From Bermanella sp040371755 (GTDB lineage: Bacteria > Pseudomonadota > Gammaproteobacteria > Pseudomonadales > Oceanobacteraceae): a stretch of 64,000 bases of DNA. Positions 44,581-52,398 of this stretch are shown here, piece after piece. The DNA lies in NCBI RefSeq assembly GCF_040371755.1, contig NZ_BAABWE010000006.1, forward strand, positions 124,001 to 188,000, written 5' to 3'. Under the pieces are notes generated by a model that had not been told where the DNA came from, ran no database searches, and saw only the letters and a list, made by a program, of their open reading frames with translations. Within the stretch, counting starts at the first letter, position 1. Each line of letters opens with the position of its first letter. Both the position numbers and the translations under genes were made by a program.

Positions 44581-45435
44581 ATGCAGCGTACATTTCGTTT
44601 AACAATTTCTTGTCCTGATGGTGTGGGCATCGTCGCAAAAGTTGGTCAGTTTGTATCCAGTCACGGTGGTTGGATCATTGAGGCTAATCATTATGCTGAT
44701 CCTAATAGCGGTTGGTTCTTTATGCGCCACTCTATTAAGGCAGATTCCTTACCATTTGATTTGAATGAATTCCGCAAGCAGTTTGCTCCTATAGCCCATG
44801 AGTTTTCTATGGAATGGGCGGTGACCGATAGCGCCGTAAACAAGAAAATGGTGTTGTTAGCCTCTAAAGAAAGCCATTGTTTGGTTGATTTGCTACACCG
44901 TTGGCACAGTGGAGAACTGAAATGCGATATTCCTTGTGTGATATCTAATCATGATGACTTACGCAGTTTGGTTGAATGGCATGGGATTCCGTTTTTTCAT
45001 GTACCTGTTGATAAGACAAACAAAGCAGAGCATTTTCATAAAGTTAGCCAACTAATTGCCGAACATAAAGCCGACACCATAGTGTTAGCTCGGTATATGC
45101 AAATTTTACCGGAAGACGTCTGTGCTACTTATGAAGGGCAAATCATTAATATACACCATAGCTTCTTACCGTCTTTTGCAGGGGCTAAGCCCTATCACCA
45201 AGCGGCTCAACGTGGTGTTAAGCTAATTGGTGCCACCTGCCACTATGTTACGCAAGAGCTGGATGCAGGGCCGATCATTGATCAAGACGTTATCCGCATC
45301 AGCCATAAAGACACTGTGGAAGACATGGTGCGTTTAGGAAAAGATGTAGAGAAAATGGTACTTAGCCGCGGTGTGCGCTTGCACATTGAAGACAAAGTCT
45401 TGAAGCATGGTAATAAAACCATTGTGTTTAATTAA
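44581..45435 (+). CDS. purU: Formyltetrahydrofolate deformylase
   Basis: PurU hydrolyses 10-formyltetrahydrofolate to formate and tetrahydrofolate, balancing one-carbon pools and supplying formate to PurT. The 284-residue protein has an N-terminal ACT domain (RLTISCPDGVGIVAKVGQFVSSHGG) and a C-terminal formyltransferase domain. The catalytic NIHHSFLPSFAGAKPYHQA lies near residues 200-218, followed by GATCHYVTQELDAGPIIDQD with the catalytic aspartate. Length is typical. An AGGTG ribosome-binding site precedes the ATG. A curious duplicated sequence lies just downstream (45461-45593). Confidence 0.97.
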   Translation: MQRTFRLTISCPDGVGIVAKVGQFVSSHGGWIIEANHYADPNSGWFFMRHSIKADSLPFDLNEFRKQFAPIAHEFSMEWAVTDSAVNKKMVLLASKESHCLVDLLHRWHSGELKCDIPCVISNHDDLRSLVEWHGIPFFHVPVDKTNKAEHFHKVSQLIAEHKADTIVLARYMQILPEDVCATYEGQIINIHHSFLPSFAGAKPYHQAAQRGVKLIGATCHYVTQELDAGPIIDQDVIRISHKDTVEDMVRLGKDVEKMVLSRGVRLHIEDKVLKHGNKTIVFN

Positions 45436-45460
45436 GGGTGTTATTGTAGCGCTGAGCTTT

Positions 45461-45543
45461 ACTTAACGCTTTTTGCCAAAGTTGGCCCCATAAACGCAGT
45501 GAATGTTTTGGGTCTCCATGGCAGCGCGTTATACGGTTCGTCC
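45461..45543. repeat. Intergenic direct repeat, first copy with 36-base insert
   Basis: This copy consists of an 18-base element (45461-45478, ACTTAACGCTTTTTGCCA), 36 unrelated bases, and a 29-base element (45515-45543) that begins TCCATGGCAGCGCGTTATAC. Both elements recur, directly joined, at 45547-45593. Neither element is clearly palindromic, and neither shows a coding pattern. Confidence 0.8.
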
Positions 45544-45546
45544 TTC

Positions 45547-45593
45547 ACTTAACGCTTTTTGCCATCCATGGCAGCGCGTTATACGGTTCGTCC
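45547..45593. repeat. Intergenic direct repeat, second compact copy
   Basis: This copy has the 18-base element (45547-45564) immediately followed by the 29-base element (45565-45593), identical to those at 45461-45543 but without the 36-base spacer. Only three bases separate the two copies. I found no further copy in the window. It could be a dispersed genomic repeat or a local duplication with a deletion. Confidence 0.8.
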
Positions 45594-45599
45594 TGAACG

Positions 45600-45628
45600 T
45601 AAAAAACCGGCAGAAGCCGGTTTTTTTA
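45600..45628. terminator. Bidirectional terminator after purU and the 45.6 kb gene
   Basis: The stem AAAACCGGC with GCCGGTTTT around a short AGA-type loop has A and T runs on both sides. It lies between the purU region on the plus strand and the convergent gene ending at 45643. Confidence 0.9.
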
Positions 45629-45642
45629 TGCTCACTTAAATC

Positions 45643-46698
45643 TTAGTATTCTTTAAGTAAAGCAGACCCACGTCCAGGGTGTAGGCTGATGCTTGGTGAC
45701 GCGTCAGCTACTTGTTGATGGGAGTGACGTAAACGGAAGCCCTTATCAATGCGGCGCACGCACAAGGTCAAGCGTACTGTTAACCAGCGATAATCTTGAG
45801 TACTTTGGGTGTGTAGCACTACTGATGCATCATTATTAATGATTTCTTGGCAGATGGGCTCAAGGGCAGTACGGATTTCACGGGTTTCACGGTCTTCAAT
45901 CAATTCTTGATCAAGATTGAATCCGGCAATGGGCTTAGATGTTTCTTCCGCTTCATTGATGGCTTTAGCGGCCAACTCGGCTTTTTCTCTTTGTGCATTT
46001 AATTCAGCCAGTTTAGCGGCGGCTTCTAATTTTGCGTTTTCTTCTTGACGTTGCATGGCCAGACGTCGTTCGCGAGCTTCGGCTTCAATACGGCGCTTGG
46101 ATGCGGCTTCAGCATCGGCTTTTTGTTTGGCTAAACGAGCGGCTTCTTTTTGTTTGGCTAATTGTGCTTGGCGAGCTTTTTCTTTTGCTAATTGTGCTTG
46201 GTGAGCTTTTTCTTTGCTGTCGTCTTTTTTGGGAGCGACTTTCTTTGGCGCTACAGCGGCCACTTGTTTCGGCGCGGCTGGTGCTTTTTTAGCGGCAAAC
46301 TGTTTTTTAGCTGCCGACGAGCCGCTAAATAACTTATCCAGTTTATCCTGAGTGCTTTCAAGGCCGGGGGTTAAATATGAGATACCCCAAGCGCTATCTA
46401 GGTATGATTGAGCTTGGCTAAAACGTTTGCTGCTGATCGAGCGATTGGCTAGGTCCACATATACAGAACCCACTTGTTGAACGCGGCTATTAATGCGTTG
46501 ATCATATGGGACTAGATCTCTAAACTGCCAAATTTTTTCTATGGCGTTGTTGCCTTCAGGGGTGCTTAAGCGTTTGGCGTCAATGTCGGCGTCAATCTTA
46601 GCGAGTAAATCATCTGCTTCGGTTGCTAAAACAGTAGTAGATAAACCGCATGCAAGAATACAGGCAAGTGCCGCTTTGAATAATGTTCTCATAGGCAA
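45643..46698 (-). CDS. Exported TolA-like Lys/Ala/Glu-rich coiled-coil protein of unknown function
   Basis: I cannot assign a family to this 351-residue protein. It has a signal peptide cleaved after residue 25 or so (VLATEA) and a helical N-terminal domain of about 100 residues with a repeat-like arrangement resembling one TPR. A long Ala/Lys/Gln/Glu-rich helix at about residues 130-245 contains near-repeats of KEKARQAQLAKQK. A compact C-terminal domain of about 90 residues contains two cysteines (EPICQEI and LTLCVRRI). The central helix resembles that of TolA, but the N-terminal membrane anchor of TolA is replaced by a cleavable signal. A periplasmic spacer or envelope role is likely. Confidence 0.75.
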   Translation of the reverse strand: MPMRTLFKAALACILACGLSTTVLATEADDLLAKIDADIDAKRLSTPEGNNAIEKIWQFRDLVPYDQRINSRVQQVGSVYVDLANRSISSKRFSQAQSYLDSAWGISYLTPGLESTQDKLDKLFSGSSAAKKQFAAKKAPAAPKQVAAVAPKKVAPKKDDSKEKAHQAQLAKEKARQAQLAKQKEAARLAKQKADAEAASKRRIEAEARERRLAMQRQEENAKLEAAAKLAELNAQREKAELAAKAINEAEETSKPIAGFNLDQELIEDRETREIRTALEPICQEIINNDASVVLHTQSTQDYRWLTVRLTLCVRRIDKGFRLRHSHQQVADASPSISLHPGRGSALLKEY

Positions 46699-46834
46699 TA
46701 CTCAGTTTTTTGTTTTTATAGTGGTATTTAATGGCCATTATTGCCTATGGCTGTGTGATAATGCAATGCTTGATTAGGTCCGAAAGTGCTAATTTCACCC
46801 GTTATATTCAAAAGTATTAAAAAAGGAGTCTAAA

Positions 46835-47113
46835 ATGTTGCGTTGGGGCATGATTTTACTATTTTTACCCAGTGTCATTATGGTGACCTTATACATGATG
46901 GAAGCACAAGATGTGGTTCGGTGTTCTCATGAAGGGGGAAGTTGGGATTACATTAAAGGACTTTGTGATAGCAAACCCCATGAATTTGTCTCATTTATGA
47001 CTCGTTATGGTACTTGGGTTAATTTGGGCATGCTGCTTTCAATTGTAGGGTTATGCATGGGAACGTGGGGTATGATCTTAAAGGGTATGTCGCAACCGAA
47101 GGATCAAGAGTAA
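46835..47113 (+). CDS. Small two-helix membrane protein, function unknown
   Basis: The 92-residue product has two hydrophobic segments, near residues 3-22 and 62-84, with a loop containing two cysteines (VRCSHEGG and LCDSKPHE) that may be periplasmic and form a disulfide. An AAAGGAG ribosome-binding site lies close upstream of the ATG, which supports it as a real gene. Its stop abuts the end of the convergent TonB-like gene. No family was recognised. Confidence 0.75.
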   Translation: MLRWGMILLFLPSVIMVTLYMMEAQDVVRCSHEGGSWDYIKGLCDSKPHEFVSFMTRYGTWVNLGMLLSIVGLCMGTWGMILKGMSQPKDQE

Positions 47114-47878
47114 CTAATTTTGTCCACTGTAGTGAAACTCTAAACTCTGGTAATACTGGGTTATTTTCTGTGCTTGGGGGATGTCATAGCGATACACTTG
47201 ATTAATCGCCCTTAATGCTGATCGATCAAGTTGCGCGCTGCCACTTGGTATATGCACCCAAGCCTGCTCCAAAAAACCATTGCTGTTGATGGTCAGTCTA
47301 ATAGTACCGCGATAAAAAGGGTTAACTCCCCTAGGTTTGACCCAAATATAATTTATTTGCTCGGAAATCCGCTTTAACACTTCGTTATACCATCGAGCCT
47401 TTTCTTCTTCCTCTTTCGAAGCTTTTGACTCTGTGCCCTGATTTTTGTGTGGGTTCGCTTTTAAATACTGGCTAAGCATTGGGCTGTTTGAATGCACCAC
47501 AGGTGGGGCTGCAGGAGGCTCAGGTGTTGAGGTTTCAGTTTGTTCGGGAGTTTCAAGGGTAGGTTGTGCAGTTTTATCGGTATGCTCTATATCAGCTATT
47601 TGTGTTTTTTCTTGAGCCTGTTCCTCCACTTTTCCATTTGTGTTGTTTGCCTTTGTTATGTCGTCTTCTAAATGCATGGGTGGTGGAGGTACATCCAACG
47701 AAGGCTTGGGTGTATTGTTTATCGGATTAGCTTGAGGCGCTTCGGGTTGTAAGATCACTTCAACGGTTTTATCTTTTGCCACGGGAGCAGCTGGCTGTTC
47801 GCTAAATAGCCAAGGCAGAAACACTAATACGTGTACCAGCAGGCTAAGTAAAAACGTTAGGCGAAAAGCAGGTTGCAT
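47114..47878 (-). CDS. TonB-family energy-transducer protein
   Basis: The 254-residue protein has the TonB/TolA plan. An N-terminal membrane anchor lies near residues 5-25 (LTFLLSLLVHVLVFLPWLF, with the conserved Ser-x3-His). A Pro/Glu/Gln/Thr-rich periplasmic linker spans about residues 30-150. The C-terminal domain has YRGTIRLTINSNGFLEQAWVHIPSGSAQLDRSALRAI, matching the TonB C-terminal family. It could energise TonB-dependent receptors such as the btuB product in this window. No exbB or exbD is adjacent, so the partner proteins are encoded elsewhere. Confidence 0.87.
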   Translation of the reverse strand: MQPAFRLTFLLSLLVHVLVFLPWLFSEQPAAPVAKDKTVEVILQPEAPQANPINNTPKPSLDVPPPPMHLEDDITKANNTNGKVEEQAQEKTQIADIEHTDKTAQPTLETPEQTETSTPEPPAAPPVVHSNSPMLSQYLKANPHKNQGTESKASKEEEEKARWYNEVLKRISEQINYIWVKPRGVNPFYRGTIRLTINSNGFLEQAWVHIPSGSAQLDRSALRAINQVYRYDIPQAQKITQYYQSLEFHYSGQN

Positions 47879-48017
47879 AGTAAGTCTTTAAGCTTGGAAA
47901 GTAGTCATAAAACATGCGCATTATAAACAGTGAATTTCAATATCACAGTCATAGATGGAACCAATATGTTGAGCAGGATATGTTAAATTGGTTCAGATTA
48001 ATTGAAATGAGAAGAAA

Positions 48018-48518
48018 ATGAGCGAATATAAAACAGCCGAATATTTATTTTGCCCTCATTGTGGCTCTAAAACCCGCAATAGAGACGTTGAAGGGCAAAT
48101 TATAAAAGAATGTGTGTTTGAATGCGGTTTTGCGTTTTTTAATAACCCAACGCCTGTAGTCGCTGTGATTGTTGAAACCCCAGAGGGAGTAGTATTAGCT
48201 CATAATGTAGCTTGGCCTGCTGGCATGCGCAGTATTATTACTGGCTTTGTAGACCCCCATGAAACCCCTGTAGAAACCGCCATTCGTGAAACCAAAGAAG
48301 AACTAAACCTAGATGCTTATGATGCTGAATTTGTCGGGCATTATATGTTTCACCAAAAAAACCAATTGATTATTGGCTATGCAGTTAAAGCTCAAGGGGA
48401 AATCACCTTGAATCACGAACTAGATGAATACAAGGTAATACCCGTTGAAAAATTGCAATCATGGCCCGGTGCTACAGGCCAAGCGGTGGCGGATTGGTTG
48501 AAAAAAACGCGAGGTTAG
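48018..48518 (+). CDS. Nudix hydrolase with zinc ribbon (NudC-like)
   Basis: This 166-residue cytosolic protein begins with a zinc-ribbon-like CPHCGSKTR (residues 12-20) and a second cysteine pair near residues 34-38. The Nudix box GFVDPHETPVETAIRETKEEL near residues 80-100 has the essential REtkEE core. In the last element the expected glycine is replaced by Asn (LNL). Its length is shorter than NudC. The substrate is probably a nucleotide diphosphate derivative, but it cannot be fixed here. Its stop codon overlaps the end of the convergent frameshifted membrane gene by four bases. Confidence 0.88.
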   Translation: MSEYKTAEYLFCPHCGSKTRNRDVEGQIIKECVFECGFAFFNNPTPVVAVIVETPEGVVLAHNVAWPAGMRSIITGFVDPHETPVETAIRETKEELNLDAYDAEFVGHYMFHQKNQLIIGYAVKAQGEITLNHELDEYKVIPVEKLQSWPGATGQAVADWLKKTRG

Positions 48519-49091
48519 CTGGTTTTACCTTCAAACATGAAATAACCGTAGATGGCCAAAATAGATATCAGCATTATCAAAGAAAAAAACAAAGTGCTGT
48601 TTTTGTTCATATTGGCCATACGATATTTGAAGTACCCCCATTCATTCATGCGATTCATGTCGGCGATCATGGGGAGCAAGGTGTTCTGATATTCTTGTTT
48701 ATTAATGGATAAAATTTTGTGTTCATGGCCAATAATAAAAAACGTATCTTCTACTAATATGCCTCGTTCCCCCACATAATAAGCTTGTGGTAACGGGCTG
48801 ATAGCCGTTTCCCCTTGCTTGTTCTGAATTAAAACTAAGCGGCCCGAAAGCCCCAGTTTTTTGCTTACCAGCTGGTTAAAAATGAAGCCCCCCCAGCAAC
48901 GAAATACCCACCAAAAACAACGAAATGAAAATGAGCAGTTCAAGTATCTCAGGAGTGATGGCTTTATCACTCCCAATAAATAACGCAGCAGAACTGATAA
49001 TACTGCCTACAATACAAACAGCAAAAACCCATATAAAAAGCTTTATTTGCTTGTTGCGGGTAAACCAGAATATGTCATCGGAGGTATTCAT
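48515..49091 (-). pseudogene. Frameshifted membrane protein gene (split at a run of seven G)
   Basis: Two overlapping minus-strand reading frames look like parts of one protein of about 190 residues. The 5' part (49091 to about 48890) encodes two membrane helices (IWVFAVCIVGSIISSAALFIG and LLIFISLFLVGISLLGG) and stops soon after seven consecutive Gs at 48888-48894. The 3' part, in another frame, continues with FIFNQLVSKKLGLSGRLVLIQ to a C-terminal membrane helix (LFFSLIMLISILAIYGYFMF). Six Gs would restore one frame. It could be a sequencing error, a pseudogene or a phase-variable tract. No family was recognised. Confidence 0.75.
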
Positions 49092-49115
49092 TTAAAGTCC
49101 TTTTAAATTTAGTTT

Positions 49116-49565
49116 TTATTTTTGGCAACACTTTTTATATTTTTTACTGCTTCCACACAAGCAGGCGTCGTTACGAGCAGGAAAAAAGTGTTCGATTTGT
49201 GTGTTCCCTTTCACATAAAACCAGCGATTACCCTCGTTAATGAAGTTACTTTGCTCATCAAGCACACTCCAGCCGCTTGGGCTGTCAGGGTCATTAAAGT
49301 AAGCGCGAAAATGCACCCAATTTGGTTTAGTTTGAACAATATCCAGTTTTATCCATTGATCATCTGGCGAGAGAGTTAAATCTTGCGGACGTGTGCTTGG
49401 GTGCCAAGTTTGAGCAATGTAATCGGTTAAACCTAATGCAAAGCCGCTAAAGCGCGAGCGCATAAGTTGTTCAGGTGTTGTGGCAACTTCACCTAAGTGA
49501 AAAGGCTCACAACATTGAGCGTATACTTTAGTTTGCGGCTGCTGCATTTGGCAGGGGCAAATCAT
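49116..49565 (-). CDS. ychJ: YchJ family SEC-C metal-binding protein
   Basis: This 149-residue protein of the YchJ/UPF0225 family has an N-terminal SEC-C-like motif (CPCQ...QCCEPFHLG) and a C-terminal SEC-C zinc motif (ACLCGSSKKYKKCC). Between them is a NTF2-like region with PEQLMRSRFSGFALGLTDYIAQTWHPSTRP, the core of the family. Its function is unknown; the SEC-C motif binds zinc and in SecA contacts SecB and ribosomes. Its ATG overlaps the end of the DUF3549 gene by four bases, so the two are cotranscribed. The length is normal. Confidence 0.92.
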   Translation of the reverse strand: MICPCQMQQPQTKVYAQCCEPFHLGEVATTPEQLMRSRFSGFALGLTDYIAQTWHPSTRPQDLTLSPDDQWIKLDIVQTKPNWVHFRAYFNDPDSPSGWSVLDEQSNFINEGNRWFYVKGNTQIEHFFPARNDACLCGSSKKYKKCCQK

Positions 49566-50608
49566 TGCTGCTTAGCCCTTAGCAGTGCCTGCATGGCCTC
49601 GCCTAAAATGGCTGGACGGTTTTCATCTCTTAAGGCATTTAATAATAAGTTACGAATACCGGGTAAGAAGAGTAAATCCCCTGCAATTTTAACAAAGGCG
49701 GTATAGGTTTTGTCTTGGTTTAATTTCGCAAGGTTTACTAAAAAATCAGAAATACGTTGGGGAATAAAGGCTAGGTCATCATAGTTTCGAGTGGCAAAGG
49801 CCAGCATGCAGGCTACATCGGTTGCGTAATCACTGTCTAACCATAACTGCCATGCATGAATGCGGGTTTCATCACTAATACTGCCACCTAAAATACGCAT
49901 GGCCGCTTCCACTTCAATGGTGTTCTCGGGTTTATCCAATGCCAGAATATAACGATCAAGTACAACTTGAGTGATGTCTGCTGAAATAGGGTGATGCTCA
50001 AGACATTGGGCAAAAGCTAAAAAAGCTTCTTGTGGCATGCGAGCTAAGCACGAATGCAAACTGGCTTTGTGTTCATTGATACGGGCACTCACATCGGCAA
50101 TACCCTGTAACCCTAAGTTTTGCCAATTTGCTAATGACTCTGGGTTTAGCGTACCGGCCTGTAGGTATTTCACTGCGGTATCATAATGGCTAGATGGTTT
50201 ACGGTGCTGGCTGCCTTGAATTATGGCGTGTAGGTTAGCTAAGCGCACATCATCTGGCTTAAATGCAAACGGGTTATCTTTTAACGGATCGTCAATTTCC
50301 GTATCCGCTTGTAATGGTGTTTCGCTTAGCTTGATTAGGCGGTGAACCAAATCATCACGTACATAGGGAATTAACTTACCTTGCTCGTCCAGCGGCCACT
50401 TTAAAAACATGAGGGTTTCATTTTCTGGCTGTTTCGGAGGGCTGATGTAAAGGGCAAGCCAAGCATGCTGTAAATATGGGAAGGGGTAGGCGCTTTCTAA
50501 GGTTTCAAATTTTTGAAACTGCCCTTTATTGACTTTGCGAATCCGACGGCCCACATCATACAAACGAAACTGCCCATCCAGCTGTGCCAGATACTCGCTT
50601 AATTCCAT
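49562..50608 (-). CDS. DUF3549 family protein
   Basis: This 348-residue protein is soluble. It starts with a segment ELSEYLAQLDGQFRLYDVGRRIRKV and contains FPYLQHAWLALYI and FLKWPLDEQGKL, which I recognise as the DUF3549 pattern found in Pseudomonas, Marinobacter and Oceanospirillales. The second half is all helical and looks like HEAT or TPR-like repeats. The function is unknown. It is upstream of and coupled to ychJ. The conserved gene order suggests a housekeeping role, but nothing in the sequence reveals it. Confidence 0.8.
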   Translation of the reverse strand: MELSEYLAQLDGQFRLYDVGRRIRKVNKGQFQKFETLESAYPFPYLQHAWLALYISPPKQPENETLMFLKWPLDEQGKLIPYVRDDLVHRLIKLSETPLQADTEIDDPLKDNPFAFKPDDVRLANLHAIIQGSQHRKPSSHYDTAVKYLQAGTLNPESLANWQNLGLQGIADVSARINEHKASLHSCLARMPQEAFLAFAQCLEHHPISADITQVVLDRYILALDKPENTIEVEAAMRILGGSISDETRIHAWQLWLDSDYATDVACMLAFATRNYDDLAFIPQRISDFLVNLAKLNQDKTYTAFVKIAGDLLFLPGIRNLLLNALRDENRPAILGEAMQALLRAKQQ

Positions 50609-50659
50609 GACCCACCCCTCGTAAAAAAGCGGCCATTATACCTAAGAAAGCAACAGGGG

Positions 50660-51418
50660 CTAACCGATCAAAGCTAACAAAAGCAAATATATAAGTAATT
50701 CTTGAATTTGTTGACTGGCCCCAAGGGCATCTCCGGTATAGCCATTAAGTTTGCGCAAATACCAAGCTCGGGTTAGGAAGAAAACCGCCGCCCCAGCGAA
50801 CAATAGTACAAGGCTATAAACCCAAGGTAGGAATAACAAAGGCAATAAGGCAAAGCACCAAGCCAGTATCATATCTTGCTTAAACCACTGCTTGGCGATG
50901 GGTTTTGCCTTGCTGTGCTCATCTATTTGCACATAAGGTAACACCATAATTAAACTGATGGCCCATGCGCGACTTAAACTATGGGCAATTAGTAAGGCGA
51001 CGAATAAATAACCACTTTGGATACCCACTAAAGCTTGCCATTTTAAACTGAGGATAAAGATCAAGCCGCATACGCCGTAAGTACCTAAGCGACTGTCTTT
51101 CATAATGTTTAAAATATGCTGGGCATCAAGCCCACCACCAAATCCGTCACATAAGTCGGCAAACCCATCTTCATGAAACGCGCCAGTAATTAGCACCCCA
51201 GCCACCATGCTAATTATTATGCTGATGTCATTAGGGAGCCACTGTATACATAACCAATAAACGGCAAAGCACCAAACGGCTACTAAATAACCAATAAAAG
51301 GAAAGAAACCGCTAGCACGGTTGAGCTGTTGGTCGCTGTAATCCACCCAGTTTGGGCCAGGAATACGGCTATAGAAAGTCAGAGCATTAAAAAAACGGTC
51401 TAGCGGCTGTTTAAACAT
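50660..51418 (-). CDS. cobS: Adenosylcobinamide-GDP ribazoletransferase (cobalamin synthase)
   Basis: CobS joins adenosylcobinamide-GDP to alpha-ribazole, the last assembly step of cobalamin, in the inner membrane. The 252-residue polytopic protein has the N-terminal ALTFYSRIPGP segment, the metal-binding GAFHEDGFADLCDGFGGG near residues 78-95 and the MKDSRLGTYGV motif near residue 106, all typical of CobS. It is some 34 kb from cobU-cobT-cobC, although these often form one cluster. It lies at the start of a minus-strand run and diverges from yqcC. Confidence 0.95.
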   Translation of the reverse strand: MFKQPLDRFFNALTFYSRIPGPNWVDYSDQQLNRASGFFPFIGYLVAVWCFAVYWLCIQWLPNDISIIISMVAGVLITGAFHEDGFADLCDGFGGGLDAQHILNIMKDSRLGTYGVCGLIFILSLKWQALVGIQSGYLFVALLIAHSLSRAWAISLIMVLPYVQIDEHSKAKPIAKQWFKQDMILAWCFALLPLLFLPWVYSLVLLFAGAAVFFLTRAWYLRKLNGYTGDALGASQQIQELLIYLLLLALIG

Positions 51419-51466
51419 GGGGATTCACGCATAATATGTGGCCTCATGATACCACGGAGAATTCTT

Positions 51467-51787
51467 TTGAGTGATGTTCGTTACGGCGAGCTGCAAAGTC
51501 TAATAAGTGAACTTATTGTCCAAATGCAGTCTTATGACATCTGGGCTGCGTGTGCACCCAGTGCAAACGCTTTGCAAAGCGATCAACCGTTTTATGTGGA
51601 TACTCTGAGTTTTGAGCAGTGGTTACAATTTGTCATGGTGCCGACATTTACACAGATGATTGAGCAAGGTATACCCTTGCCCAATGTATGTGATATTTCA
51701 CCCATGGCGCAAGAAGTATGGAAGGGTCGTTATTCAGACGTGCAAAACACGATATGCCTAATAGATCAGTTATTAACTGGAAAATAA
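51467..51787 (+). CDS. yqcC: YqcC-like protein (DUF446)
   Basis: This small cytosolic protein of 106 residues belongs to the YqcC/DUF446 family of unknown function, recognisable by FYVDTLSFEQWLQFVMVPTFTQMIEQGIPLP and the C-terminal region. I use the TTG at 51467 because GGAGA stands six bases before it and the sequence then starts where family members do. An ATG at 51446 would add seven residues and has no ribosome-binding site. In other genomes yqcC often lies with truC. Here it is divergent from cobS and directly before the DnaA-box region. Confidence 0.82.
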   Translation: MSDVRYGELQSLISELIVQMQSYDIWAACAPSANALQSDQPFYVDTLSFEQWLQFVMVPTFTQMIEQGIPLPNVCDISPMAQEVWKGRYSDVQNTICLIDQLLTGK

Positions 51788-51825
51788 AGCCATACAGGAC
51801 AGGCGTTACAAATTCTTGACAGTTC

Positions 51826-52108
51826 TGTGTATAAAAACTGCTCTAAACAGTTTGTAAGAGATTTGCTACTGGTATGACACGAAATCAGCCAATTTTATGC
51901 ACATCGGTTGTTTTTTGTATTTATTAGTAAATGCTGAAGTATAAATAAATGTAAAAAAACTATAAAAAATCTATAAGTTTTTGTTTTATAAGGTTTTTTA
52001 TGTTGGTGTTTAAAAATTAAACAAATTAAAGGTTACAGTGATCGGCTGTACTTTAGAGACGATTATCACAAACTAATTAACAGAGTTATCCACAGAAGTT
52101 GGGGATAA
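51826..52108. other. DnaA-box cluster with AT-rich core (candidate replication origin or DnaA-regulated locus)
   Basis: Three perfect matches to TTATNCACA occur within 270 bases of noncoding DNA: TGTGTATAA (51826-51834, minus strand), TTATGCACA (51895-51903) and TTATCCACA (52086-52094). A near match, TTATCCCCA, is at 52100-52108 on the minus strand. The third lies in CAGAGTTATCCACAG, the sequence around R4 of E. coli oriC. Between boxes two and three the sequence is extremely AT-rich (about 51905-52030), like a DNA-unwinding element. Flanking genes point away on both sides. The gap from 51788 to 52148 holds no gene. Dnaa, gidA and other usual oriC neighbours are absent, so origin function is inference. 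Confidence 0.55.
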
Positions 52109-52148
52109 ACAAAACCGTGAATTTTTTGACAGGAAAAAAGGAGAACAC

Positions 52149-52376
52149 ATGCCGTTCATTCTAGCTGGGGCGTTTATTTTGGGGTTAGTAATTGCTTACA
52201 TATTATTTGCCCGTCCATCTGTAAAGCGTGCCGCCCAATACGAAGAAGACTTAAAAGCAGCTCAAAGCTTACTGGATGAAGCGCAAAAAGAGCGCGAACA
52301 ACTGAAGCAGTCACTGGCGGATAGCCAATATAAAGTGAACGAATTAGAAAAAGATTTAAAACACGCTCAAAAATAA
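52149..52376 (+). CDS. Small membrane-anchored coiled-coil protein
   Basis: This 75-residue product has an N-terminal membrane anchor (FILAGAFILGLVIAYILFA, residues 3-21) followed by a continuous charged coiled coil to the C-terminus. An excellent AAAAAGGAG ribosome-binding site precedes the ATG. The plan resembles small LapA- or DUF1043-like proteins, but I cannot place it in a family. It begins a plus-strand run with the DUF1499 gene 22 bases downstream. Confidence 0.75.
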   Translation: MPFILAGAFILGLVIAYILFARPSVKRAAQYEEDLKAAQSLLDEAQKEREQLKQSLADSQYKVNELEKDLKHAQK

Positions 52377-52398
52377 TAACGATCAAAAGGGGAAATGC

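Noticed and set aside
45461..45593. CRISPR array
   Set aside because: Only two copies, with unequal internal spacing and no spacer-repeat periodicity, and no cas gene nearby.
48461..48712. Plus-strand protein overlapping the Nudix gene end
   Set aside because: It lies antisense to the frameshifted membrane gene, whose hydrophobic pattern is better.
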